From Isoetes taiwanensis (taxonomy: Eukaryota; Streptophyta; Lycopodiopsida; Isoetales; Isoetaceae): a DNA stretch of 64,000 nucleotides. The stretch lies in NCBI GenBank assembly GCA_021234155.1, contig JAJEKV010000266.1:124001-188000 (forward strand), read 5' to 3'. Below the pieces are notes generated by a model that searched no databases, was not told the origin of the DNA, and worked only from the letters and a program-made list of their open reading frames with translations. This document shows, piece by piece, positions 38,801-47,452 of this stretch; the stretch's first letter is position 1, and each line of letters starts with the position of its first letter. A program made the position numbers and the translations under genes.

Positions 38801-39140
38801 GCTACAGATCCATATACTGGTAGATATGATCCTCAAGTCGTTCCTGTCAAGAAGGGAAGGAAAACAATGAACAAGAATCACGTGGATGATGTCGACTTGA
38901 ATGAAACAGCTGTCCTTGCCTACGACTTTACTTTGAGGGTTGATAATAAACTTCGCAGCACAACAGTTACATTGTTGAAGGAACAAATCGAGGACATTTC
39001 GGACGATTAATCGAAGAAACCGAGGCGCCTTACCGCCCGGTTCTTCAGCGAACCAACAGAGGGTCCTAGTAGTGGAGATGAAGAAGGAATCGATGAGTAT
39101 GACGACGTTCTCGATGAAGCCACTCGGCCGATTGGCATTG
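35881..39140 (+). pseudogene. DUF7869-like transposase gene of the DNA transposon
   Basis: An acceptor-like TTGCAG precedes ATG 35881 (MSDSDPCSPGSPPD), which opens a Ser/Pro-rich N-terminal region to 36505. After frame changes come VCQLAFKSIHALG (about 36760), LRLWKQEFNLVRIPK and CATCSLLKEKR (about 37060-37150), an order typical of DUF7869 proteins. An intron with GTAAGT and TTGTTGCAG fits 37184-37450. The main block (37566-38399) has IDGMDQKKTNLPHF, LYVQLDNTTRENKNQ and GHTHDQIDQMFSRFS, the conserved Asp- and His-rich core. A C-terminal block (38441-39010) has PFWIARVKDI and KVHWYATK. A nuclease-like fold is inferred only from conserved acidic and His residues. At least four frame changes make the present copy non-functional as read. 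Confidence 0.7.
37184..37450 (+). other. Probable intron in the transposase gene, with palindrome copies
   Basis: It begins GTAAGTACC and ends TTTGTTGCAG, joining ..VPAERS to an exon with QEHREAQALERRKLAKH. It carries four copies of the palindromic motif (about 37241, 37268, 37300, 37374). Confidence 0.6.
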
Positions 39141-39935
39141 GCTAACTAACCCCGGCAAGAAGTCGCTATTGTAAAGGTGTAAATTTGTAGTTACATTTCG
39201 CTTTGCACGCAGAGGCTTTAATATTTTTGTACGTAAGTTGTTTGAAAAGCAAGCAAGACTTTTGGTATTTGCTGTGATACACTCTTGCTTTGCGTGCAAA
39301 GCTTGTGTAAACTTTGTAAGGATGTTGAATATTAAACAAAAAGACCTTTAGGAGTACTTTTTTTATTTTCATTTGCTGAAATAATTTTTTTTTGTCTTTT
39401 GACTATCTATGCGCATAGACATTTTATCTTAAAGTTTGTTCCAGGCTTGGTGAATGAACCTGTATTGTGCCTTCTTTGCAAGCTTTTTAGATCTTAAGTG
39501 AAAGAGATTCAAGCTCATACAGCTTTTCGAGTGATTTGTATTATTTTTTGGTATACCAAAAAATTTCTAACTGGGACTGCTGTTTATGCGCCAAGATAGC
39601 ACCTTTGTCTCCCAGGTTTTTCTAGGACTACTAACGGAACCTGTATTTTTCCTTTTTTGCTAGCTTTTAAAAGTTGTACTAGCTAAGATTCCAACTATTT
39701 TTTTTTCGTTGATTTCTTGTCCGTGCTAGCTTCCCCAAGTTTTTTTTTTGTTTTTAGGACACCCAAAAATGGTGCACGGAAAGTAAAAAGAACAGCATTT
39801 TTTAATAATTAGACGCCAAAAAGAGCACCTGTTAACTAAATTTGTAGTCTATTTTTTTAAGTGACCCCCCAAAAGTGGTCGAATTTATGGGAATCTTAGG
39901 GAATCTACAAAAGATGCTTTTTATTAGTGCAATTG
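39141..39935. other. Right subterminal non-coding part of the transposon
   Basis: AT-rich with T-runs and no gene. It holds two motif copies, TCTATGCGCATAGAC (about 39405) and TTATGCGCCAAGATAGC (about 39586), and a pair of near-repeats (CCTGTATTGTGCCTTCTTTGCAAGCTTTT / CCTGTATTTTTCCTTTTTTGCTAGCTTTT) about 190 bp apart. It mirrors the left end in having motif copies near the terminus. Confidence 0.6.
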
Positions 39936-39969
39936 CAGGTCATTAGTGCGTTTGATCCGTCACCTTGTT
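39936..39969 (-). repeat. Right terminal inverted repeat of the DNA transposon
   Basis: The complement of the left end, 33 of 34 bases; followed by TAAG (39970-39973). Confidence 0.9.
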
Positions 39970-39973
39970 TAAG

Positions 39974-41630
39974 GCGGCTGATGCATTAGAAGCTTCTCAA
40001 GGAACCCATAAGCGATGGATGAACATGATCATTCAAGATGCTGAACCTATTGATTTGGTGCCTCTCGATGAAGCTTCTCAAGAACCATTAACTGTTCAAG
40101 AAGCTTTATCAGGTCCCCATGCCAAGCAATGGCGACAAGCCATGCAATCTAAGTATGATTCCTTATTGAAGAATGGAACGTGGGAACTCACTCCCCTCCC
40201 GCCTGAAAGAAAGATGGTCACTACCAAGTGGCTATTTAAATTCGCCGCAATCTTTGCCAAGTCGGCGTTTTAAAGCAAGGTTTGTTGCACGTGGGTTCTC
40301 ACAAATTGCGGGTGTTGACTTTTCTGGATACATTTTCTCCCGTGGTGCGTATGTCATCCATTCGAACTCTGCTTGCTATGGCGGTTCAATCAAACTTGGA
40401 GGTCCATCAGTTAGACGTTCAAACTGCCTTCTTGCACGGCACACTAAATGAAGAAGTTTATGTGGCTCAACCGGGAAGGTTATGTGAAGGCTGGCCACGA
40501 ACTTGGTGTGTAAACTCAAAAAGGCATTATATGGTTTGAAGCAGTCCCCTAAAGCCTGGTTTGATCGCATGAATGGTCACCTTCTTAGTCTTGGTTTTGG
40601 GAGTACTTCTGCTGATGGTAATGTATATGTGCACCGTATGGGGGAGTTCTTTGTTATGGTTGCCTTATATGTTGATGACTGCCTATTATTGGCAAACTCT
40701 ATTGTTCTCCTTAATCAAGTGAAGAGCCAGCTATCAGCCGAGTTCCAGATGTCTGACATGGGGGAGGTGCACCACTTCCTTGGAATCCAAATCATTCGAG
40801 ACCACAAAAATGGATGGATGAAGTTAAGTCAAGCACGTTACATTGATGATATCTTGAATAGGTTTGGAATGGATCAAGCTAATCCTGCAGCAACACCTAT
40901 GGAATCTAATATCTCATACACAAATGATATGTCCCCTTCTCGAAAGCAAGAGAGATGCAATGAAGGATGTCCCATATAGACATGCAATTGGCTCCTTGAA
41001 TTATTTGGCCCTGTGCACGAGGCCAGACATAGCATATTCAGTTGGAGTATTGAGCCAATTCTTGAATAATCCAGGACACCTTCATTGGCTTGCTGTCAAA
41101 AGAATAATGAGATATATTGCAGGAACCAAGAATTATGTGTTGAATTATAAAACAATCCGAGAATCATTTCAACTTTATGGATATTGTGATGCAGTTGGGC
41201 TGAGAGCGAGATACAAGACGATCCACTTCAAGCATTCATATTCTATTTGGGAAATTGTCTTATCTCTTGAAGAGTAAAAAGCAACCTATAGTTGCACTAT
41301 CATCAATGAAGTATAGTATATAGCCGCTACTTACGCAAAGACAAGAAGTAATATGGTTAAGAGAATTACTAAGGGGAATCATGCTTCCGCAAGAAGGACC
41401 TACCATTCTCTATTGTGACAACAAGAGTCTTTGTGGAATTAGCCTATTCTTCCAAGTATCATGCAAGAACGAGACACATTGACACCGGATATCACTTTAT
41501 CCGAGAGCAAGTAAAGAATGGAGTAATTAACTTGCTCTCATCGTCCAACAGAAGACATGATAGCAGATTTGTCGACAAAGTCACTCTCTCGAGATAAGTT
41601 AGACTGTTTTTCGTGAGCAATTGAAGATAT
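39974..41630 (+). pseudogene. Copia-1 reverse transcriptase and RNase H
   Basis: It continues the integrase frame across the TAAG duplication. Copia RT motifs appear in order: SKYDSLLKNGTWEL and TKWLFK (about 40150-40250), FKARFVARGFSQ, DTFSPVVRMSSIR, LDVQTAFLHGTL (about 40415), LKKALYGLKQSPKAWF, then the catalytic YVDDCLLLA (about 40672). FLGIQII, ARYIDDIL, YRHAIGSLNYLA and TRPDIAYSVG follow. RNase H is represented by LYGYCDA and later fragments such as TRHIDTGYHFIREQV (about 41477). Frame changes at about 40250, 40320, 40480, 40950 and 41200, and a stop at about 41277, break it. Confidence 0.9.
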
Positions 41631-41674
41631 ATCTAGAAGACAGCCGCCGCCTAGAGTCCGGGCTGATCGGGGAG

Positions 41675-41884
41675 TGTTAGCGATTATAGCGGCAGCGGAG
41701 CGGCGCTATCACTGTCGCCAAGATCTCGATGACGTGTCCAAGAGACACAATAAGTAACGGGTCATTTCATGCATTTGTCCAATGCATATATTTGAGTCTA
41801 TATTGTATTCTTTTTGTTACACCATTCAATACAAAACCCAACTACATATTTCCACCATATCCTGTTGTGCACTCTGTATTCATA
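41675..41884 (+). repeat. Copia-1 3' LTR
   Basis: Begins TGTTAGCGATT after the purine run GGGGAG and ends TTCATA, where the left LTR has TTCACA. It is followed by TATTG (41885-41889), the target duplication. Apart from the CHG-rich patch, only a few single-base differences from the left LTR are visible. Confidence 0.9.
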
Positions 41885-42334
41885 TATTGCACCCTCAGGA
41901 AATGCCTCGTTCACCTCTGCATGTGCTGCAAAATGTGCCCAGTCGCACTTGGCCAGCCTTTCTGCCACGGCTCTTCTTGTTGCTTGCTCCCTCTCCAAAT
42001 GCATCACCTCTTTAAACCTCGGCACTTTTTCCAGAACTTCCTTCACTGCTGTAGCTTCTTTTTGAGCTCCTGATAAGTCTCTTAAGTTGCTCTTTGGGTT
42101 GCCCACCACAAGTCCGACCCTTGTTGCTGAGCTGTTCTTTCTTTGAGCATCATATCTCTTCTTGCAGAAGTTGAAGACTCTCAACGAAGGGACGACCGCA
42201 ATTTGGTACTTTTGAATGAGATAGTGACCATCTTCGTCATCTTCTAGAGTAGCTTCCATTTCGCCAGTAGCTTCATTGAAAATCTTACTTGGTCCAGGAT
42301 ACTTGAATGCGGAAAATGGCAGCCAAGAAATTTC
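41885..42334 (-). pseudogene. TPR-CHAT gene: first half of the CHAT domain
   Basis: The exon starts after acceptor ATACGCAG with EISWLPFSAFKYPGP. It goes on with YQIAVVPSLRVFNF, RVGLVVGNPKS, a helix rich in E/A/T (AQKEATAVKEVLEKV), then AKCDWAHFAAHAEVN. The order YxIxxVPSL, VVGNP, EAxxI and HFAxH is the CHAT signature, and the His of FAAHA is the expected catalytic one. The frame then reads EAFPEGAI, where Copia-1 is inserted. Past that point the displayed frame enters the LTR. Removing Copia-1 with one TATTG copy continues the frame into VLANEDGVS at 27703. Confidence 0.92.
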
Positions 42335-42410
42335 CTGCGTATGTACACCTACTCATCAATCAGTAACTTAATCTCACATGAGAACCCAACAGTTGAGATA
42401 GTAATAATAC
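42335..42410 (-). other. 76-bp intron of the TPR-CHAT gene
   Basis: Minus strand: donor CCAGCAAAG|GTATTATTAC, acceptor GTACATACGCAG|GAAATTTC, phase 0. It joins IVVPAK to EISWLPF. This is the only intron that the reconstructed coding sequence requires. Confidence 0.8.
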
Positions 42411-43060
42411 CTTTGCTGGAACCACAATGAGCCGATTGATCTTATTCCTTTCAAGCCAGGCCTCATGAGGGCATATGAACAATACGTAGAGAATCGACAA
42501 GTAATGCTCCAAATCTCTCTCATGTTCACGTTCTGTTATTGCATTTCGGGTCCGCTGCAGGTAATCAAAAAGGAATTCGTGCGGTATTACGCTACGGGAG
42601 ATGGACTTTTCATTTACGCAATAGCAATTGATGCAGTTCTTGATGCCTATTGACAATATCAGGAATGCTGTGTCGGAACCAGCGCTATCGATTATGGAAT
42701 ATATTTCTTGCAAGCCCTTTTCTTCGTCCTTATGATCATCAAAGCTCTCGAAATCGCTCTTATCATAAGCACCTTGTATTTTATTTTCAAAGACTCGAAG
42801 GAGGAAGTCCCGAGTACGCTCTCTTTCTGCCCACAACAAGGCATTCCAATCATCGTCAAGATCTATGTACATCGTTTGGATAACTTGGAAAAGCTCTGCG
42901 ACTTGATCTAAAAGCTGTATTCGGTTCTTGCTTGCTGGGCCAAGCCTTTGCTCCATTTCCAGGAATTGACAAAACGGTTGGAGGAGGTTCTCCTTGTGTT
43001 TTGCAAAATCATTCCTCCAATACTTCCCAGCAATAAAAGCTCGGCACCAGAGCACTGACA
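42411..43060 (-). pseudogene. TPR-CHAT gene: middle part between TPRs and CHAT
   Basis: The open frame from the Copia-2 junction gives LSVLWCRAFIAGKYW, then FAKHKENLLQPFCQFL, TMYIDLDDDWNALLWAER and KGLQEIYSIIDSAGSDT, and ends in CPHEAWLERNKINRLIVVPAK at the intron. The alternation of short amphipathic helices with W/A/L at regular spacing fits solenoid or linker helices before a CHAT domain. The part is uninterrupted over about 216 codons. Upstream it abuts the TGACA duplication (43056-43060) and Copia-2. Confidence 0.88.
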
Positions 43061-43255
43061 TGTTGAGATGCCACGTTGGGCTCTCATGCCTTTTTCTATA
43101 TTTAGCCCTTGCAAGTATAGACATGCCTTTTTCCATATTTAGGCATGCCTTTTTCCATGTACTTATATATGTGTTCATATTCAATACATGATTTGAGTCT
43201 TTGGGATTACTTCCTTTATTCTTGTCTTTTGTATGCTTTTCGCTTAGTTTCAATA
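43061..43255 (+). repeat. Copia-2 5' LTR
   Basis: 195 bp from TGTTGAGATGCC to TTTCAATA, identical over long stretches to 47185-47447, which carries an extra internal duplication. It is preceded by TGACA (43056-43060). Internal repeats of CATGCCTTTTTC(T/C)ATATTTAG are visible. Confidence 0.9.
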
Positions 43256-44358
43256 TGGTATCAGAGCAGCAGGTAATAACTGTGAAAGGCGATTCGTCAG
43301 CAAAGACGATTTATGTTTTTAATGGTACTGGATATCCAGGTTGGAAAAGAAAAATAAAGTGTGTATTAGAAAGCGATGATTTGCTTGATTTTGTTATCGG
43401 TAAAAAGGAGCGCCCGAAGCAACCAGTGCAGGGTGATCAATTGGTCACTTCTGGAAAAGATTTTGACGCGTGGGTAAAAGAAGAAGAACAGTGGAAAATT
43501 AAAGATCGTGCAGCACGGCGTTTATTAGTTTATGGATTGAAAGATTCGATCCATGTGGATGTTGATCAATTTGTTACGTCTAGCGAAGTCTGGAATTATT
43601 TGGAACAAGTCTATAATAAAAGAACAAAGCAAGAAGTACTTTTCTTAAAGAGGAGTTTAGCAAATCTTCAGTTTGATTCGTCGATTACTGTACGAGAACA
43701 TATTGACCGTTTCAAAGAGATTGTCGAACAATTAGCTGCAGCTGGTGCACCTATATCAAAAGATGAGTTAGTTATGCAGTTATTAGAAACTTTTCCGTCT
43801 TCTGAGTTTGGGGTGATTATTTCCATCTTAATGAATAAGAAAAATATTTCTTTTGAAGATGCTTGTGAATCCTTAGAGGATCATGTGCGGCGTATTGTTG
43901 CGCCTCCTATTGTTAAAGATGTTGCTATGGTAGCAGATACACGAAAGAGACAAAGTTCTTCTGAATTTACTGAACAACAAAAGAAAAGGTTTCGGTTTTC
44001 TCGTGGTTATTATGGAGGTGGTGGTCGTGGGTATGGTCGTGGTTATGACAGTGGAACATATGATTCGTATGGTCGTGGTCGTGGTGGTGGTGGTGGTTAT
44101 GATGATCGTGGTCGTGGTAGTGGTGGTCGTAGTGGCCGTGTAGGCTATGGACGTGGTCGAGGGCCACGTGGTTATCAACCTTATGCATGTGATTATTGTG
44201 GTCGGCTTGGTCATGGAATTGCAAGATGTTATGATAGACAAGATGATGAGAAGCGGGCTGCTGAAGCTAATTATATTAGCATGTCACGTGATGTTGAGCG
44301 TTATGATGTGGACAAGCCTAGTGGACCTCTCGATTTCCACCTAATACAAGTGTTCTAG
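43255..44358 (+). CDS. Copia-2 Gag with RGG-rich domain and zinc knuckle
   Basis: An intact frame of about 367 codons starts at an ATG whose A is the last LTR base and whose TGG begins the primer site (MVSEQQVITVKGDSS). The Gag body shows NGTGYPGWKRKIKCVL, AARRLLVYGLKD, a UBN2-like core (VWNYLEQVYNKRTK, FLKRSLANLQFD) and MQLLETFPSSEF. Residues of about 260-320 are rich in RG/GY/GG. The knuckle CDYCGRLGHGIARC follows. It packages the element RNA. It ends at a stop at 44358, before any protease. A basic RGG-type region ahead of the knuckle is unusual for copia Gag and may add RNA binding. Confidence 0.85.
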   Translation: MVSEQQVITVKGDSSAKTIYVFNGTGYPGWKRKIKCVLESDDLLDFVIGKKERPKQPVQGDQLVTSGKDFDAWVKEEEQWKIKDRAARRLLVYGLKDSIHVDVDQFVTSSEVWNYLEQVYNKRTKQEVLFLKRSLANLQFDSSITVREHIDRFKEIVEQLAAAGAPISKDELVMQLLETFPSSEFGVIISILMNKKNISFEDACESLEDHVRRIVAPPIVKDVAMVADTRKRQSSSEFTEQQKKRFRFSRGYYGGGGRGYGRGYDSGTYDSYGRGRGGGGGYDDRGRGSGGRSGRVGYGRGRGPRGYQPYACDYCGRLGHGIARCYDRQDDEKRAAEANYISMSRDVERYDVDKPSGPLDFHLIQVF

Positions 44359-44635
44359 GGGAGTGCGATAACATGATGATAGATTCAGTGTGCATCATGT
44401 TCCTTCTAAATAAGTGAGAACTATTGAGTAGTGTTGGTGTGATGTGGTGGTGTGGGATTAAAAAAAAAAAAGAGAGGAAAAAAAAAAAAATTGTTGTGGT
44501 GATATTTGTATGTTTATTTCGAGTTTTTTGTTGGAATAAAAGAAGAAACGAGTGTGTGTTTTATTATGAAGCAATATCTGGTATTTGAGTTTGGATTTTA
44601 TATTTATTTTGTGTATTTTTGTTGGCATAGGTGCT
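44359..44635. other. Non-coding break between Copia-2 gag and pol
   Basis: Low-complexity A-runs and GT-rich sequence, with stops in all frames. The protease active-site region expected here is lost: coding resumes at GATQHM, without the usual D-[ST] immediately upstream. Confidence 0.6.
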
Positions 44636-45900
44636 ACTCAACATATGGTGTTTGAGAAATCCTTGCTTAGAAATTATCATCCTTTGCGTGTTTTGAAGTA
44701 TGTTTATATGGGTGATGATAGTCGCCAACAAATTCTTGGAATTGGTGATTTGCCATTACAAGCTCGTTCAGGGATTCATTTTCTCCGTGGTGTATTACAT
44801 GTGCCTGCCTTACATCGTCATTTACTTTCAGTTTCTCGCTTAACTGATGTTGGGATTCATATCTACTTTGATGAACTCTTTTGTTATCTTTTAAAAGATG
44901 GCTTGATTCTTGGTACTGGTATGCGTCATCATAATCTATATGAGTATAAGATCACAGATGATTTGATTTATGCACTTACTGTAAGAAATTCTGATGGAGA
45001 TTTGTGGCATGGACGTTTTTGTCATGCGTCTTTTCTAGTATTATTGCATATGAAAAAATACGGTGTTGTGCATGGTTTTTCGATGGATTCAAGAACGGTA
45101 TTAGCGCCTTGTGAAGCATGTGTACTTGATAAACCTTGTAGGCGTCCTTTTAATCATGTTGCTCCTCGTGCATCATCTATCTTAGAGTTGGTTCATATGG
45201 ATCTTTGTGGGCCTTTACCACGGTCACTTGGTGGTGCCGTTTATTTTCTACTGATAATTGATGATTATTCACGTTATTGTTTCATCTATGCACTTAAGAA
45301 AAAACTTGAAGTTTTTGCTACATTTTGCAAATGGAAAGCCATGGTGGAATTACAAAAGGAAAAGACTTTGAAAAGTATTCGTAGTGACCAATGGTGGTGA
45401 ATTCAAAAATAATGAGTTTGATTCTTTTTGTGCTCATCTTTGGTATTTTATGAGTATACAGTTCCTCATACACCACAACATAATGGGGTTCCGAGAAAAA
45501 ACCGAACTGTTTTTAAATGCTATTCAAGTATGTTACTTCATTCCGATTTGGATGTAAAGTTTTGGGCTGAAGCGGCAAGTACAAGTACAGCTTTATGTTG
45601 TTAATTGTATATCTTCTTCTTACGTTGATGGTTTAACACCGTTTGAGGTATGGCATGGAAAAAAGCCTACAGTTGAACATTTTAAAGTATTTGGATCTCA
45701 GGCTTATGCTTATATTCCTAAGGAGAAACGGACTAAGTTGCGCCCATTTGCTCGAAGGTTGTCTTTTTTAGGTTATTTGATAATGCACCCGCTTATCATC
45801 ATTTGACTTGGTTTCGGAAAGGTTGTGTTATGCCGCTATAGAGATCTTGTTGTTAATAAAAATGTTATGATCCAATCTCCTTCGCAATCTAATGATCATG
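44636..45900 (+). pseudogene. Copia-2 protease end and integrase, broken
   Basis: From GATQHM the frame continues through YMGDDSRQQI and LHVPALHRHLLSVSRL. The integrase zinc domain is altered (WHGRFCHAS, CEACVLDKPC). The core begins VHMDLCGPL and IDDYSRYCF, then breaks at SIRSDQWW (45395), where the second catalytic Asp motif (RSDxGGEF) is frame-shifted. Fragments of the region after the Glu motif (QNGV-like) follow near 45480, and KVFGSQAY-like motifs near 45690 in other frames. Confidence 0.8.
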
Positions 45901-47113
45901 ATCATGATGTCCTATCAAATTTTCGCGGAGTATTCGATGAAAATATTTTCAATGAGTGGTGTTGAGAAAGTACCGACACATCAACCTTCTACTTTACCTG
46001 ATATCTCGGATTTACCTGATAGTGTTGGAGGAGAATATGAAGATTTATCTGATCAGTTACATGAGAATATGATGATCATTACACTATATCACCTGAAGAT
46101 AATTCTGCACAATCCTCTAGAGTTATGTCTCAACAAGAATTTCATGACACTCGTATTATTAGACGGCGTCCTCCAATTACTTTGCGTGATTATTATACTT
46201 TTGTGCCTGTTACTGAGCCTGTTACTATTCATGATGCTCTAAATTCTGATGAACGTGAACATTGGCAACAAGCAATGGATGCTGAATATCATTCTTTGAT
46301 AAGTAAAGGCACTTGGGATTTAGTACCTCTTCCTTCTGGACGTAAAGCTATAAAATGTAAGTGGGGTTTTTCGAGTTAAAACTAAAGCAGATGGTACTTT
46401 TGATGATTTAAAGCAAGGTTGGTTGCAAAAGGGTTTTCACAAATTGTGGTGTTGATTATCATGAAACATTCTCTCAGTAGCGCCTTGCCATTTGTCGTGC
46501 TTTGTTAGCATTTGCGCTTAATCATAATCTCTATATTCATCAAATGGATGTTAAAACAAAGCATTTCTAAATGGAGATCTTACGTAAGATATTTATATGG
46601 CACAACCTCGATGGTTATAAGGTTTCGTGTCAAGAGAATTTGGTTTGCAAATTAAGGAAAGCTCAGATGGTTTAAAACAAGCATCACGTGCTTGGTATAA
46701 AAGATGCATGCATTTCTTATTTACGATGGTTATTTACCCACTACCTCACGATGCAAATCTTTATTATAAAAAGTTGGTGTTGTCTTCACTTTCATTGGCG
46801 CTTTTATGTTGATGACACTATTTTAGCATCGAATGATCTTCTGTTTCTTAATAAGTGCAAGGCCAGTCTTGGAGCTGCGTTTGATATGGTTGATCTTGGT
46901 TCTATCAAATCTTGTCTTGGACTTCAAATAGAACGTCAAGAAGGTTGCATAAGATTGAGTCAACTAAAATATATTTCTGAGTTACTTGATAAATATGATA
47001 TGACTAATGCTAAGCCTCAGTTAACACCATTGGGGCCTAATGTTAAGTTGACTAAGCAGATGTGTCCTCAAACAGAAGCTGAGCAGGTGTGTGCATCCTT
47101 GGTCACCTTCTGA
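45900..47113 (+). pseudogene. Copia-2 reverse transcriptase, truncated before RNase H
   Basis: Recognisable in order: DREHWQQAMDAEY-like stretch near 46250, SKGTWDLVPLP, IKCKWGF (46360), then broken pieces to QASRAWYKR (46685). The catalytic YVDDTILASNDL is near 46810, and ISELLDKYDM with the TPLGPN motif near 46990-47030. It stops at 47113 without the YRSAVGSLxYL and RNase H blocks, so about 500-600 bp of the 3' coding part is absent. At least five frame changes occur. Confidence 0.82.
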
Positions 47114-47184
47114 GTAATTGTATATGATATTTTATATATTGTATTTTTGGTTCTCTTTTATTGAGAGGCCAACGTTGCAGGGGG

Positions 47185-47447
47185 TGTTGAGATGCCACGT
47201 TGGGCTCTCATGCCTTTTTCTATATTTAGCCCTTGCAAGTATAGACATGCCTTTTTCCATATTTAGGCATGCCTTTTTCCATGTACTTATATATGTGTTC
47301 ATATTCAATACATGATTTTTCCATGTACTTATATATGATGATTTTTCCATGTACTTATATATGTGTTCATATTCAATACATGATTTGAGTCTTTGGGATT
47401 ACTTCCTTTATTCTTGTCTTTTGTATGCTTTTCGCTTAGTTTCAATA
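47185..47447 (+). repeat. Copia-2 3' LTR with internal expansion
   Basis: 263 bp against 195 bp on the left. The additional 68 bp come from repeats of TTTTTCCATGTACTTATATATG and TTCAATACATGA inside the LTR (about 47275-47390). Followed by TGACA (47448-47452), matching the left flank. Confidence 0.9.
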
Positions 47448-47452
47448 TGACA

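Larger units (their letters stand above)
30739..39969 (+). mobile_element. 9.2-kb DNA transposon with DUF7869-like transposase, nested in Copia-1
   Basis: The ends are 34-bp inverted repeats, and TAAG is duplicated on both sides. Inside are two divergent genes: a transposase-like gene on the plus strand (35881-39140) and a DNA-methylase-like gene on the minus strand (about 34768-31454), plus many copies of a 14-18-bp palindrome. A 4-bp duplication is reported for Sola-type transposons among others, but I cannot assign the superfamily by sequence alone. It is younger than Copia-1 because it interrupts it. Frameshifts in both genes suggest it is now inactive, or that the consensus has errors. 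Confidence 0.85.
27709..41884 (+). mobile_element. Copia-1, Ty1/copia retrotransposon inserted in the CHAT exon
   Basis: It is a full-length copia element in the orientation opposite to its host gene. Order: LTR (27709-27921), primer site TGGTATCAGA, gag, zinc knuckle, protease, integrase, reverse transcriptase, RNase H remnant, purine run GGGGAG, LTR (41675-41884). A 9231-bp DNA transposon plus its 4-bp duplication (30739-39973) splits the polyprotein between integrase and reverse transcriptase; without it the element is about 4.94 kb, a normal copia size. It is flanked by TATTG (27704-27708 and 41885-41889). Close agreement of the LTRs outside one scrambled patch suggests a fairly recent insertion. 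Confidence 0.92.
43061..47447 (+). mobile_element. Copia-2, Ty1/copia retrotransposon inserted in the TPR region
   Basis: A 4.39-kb copia element, opposite in orientation to its host gene and of a different family from Copia-1 (different LTR and Gag). Order: LTR, primer site TGGTATCAGAGC (43256-43267), long Gag with an RGG-rich stretch and zinc knuckle, a break, integrase, reverse transcriptase to the YVDD box and beyond, then LTR. RNase H is missing: the coding part ends near 47110, about 75 bp before the 3' LTR. It is flanked by TGACA on both sides (43056-43060 and 47448-47452). Confidence 0.92.

Noticed and set aside
43873-44241. His- and Thr-rich minus-strand open frames
   Set aside because: They are antisense shadows of the Gly/Arg-rich part of Copia-2 Gag.
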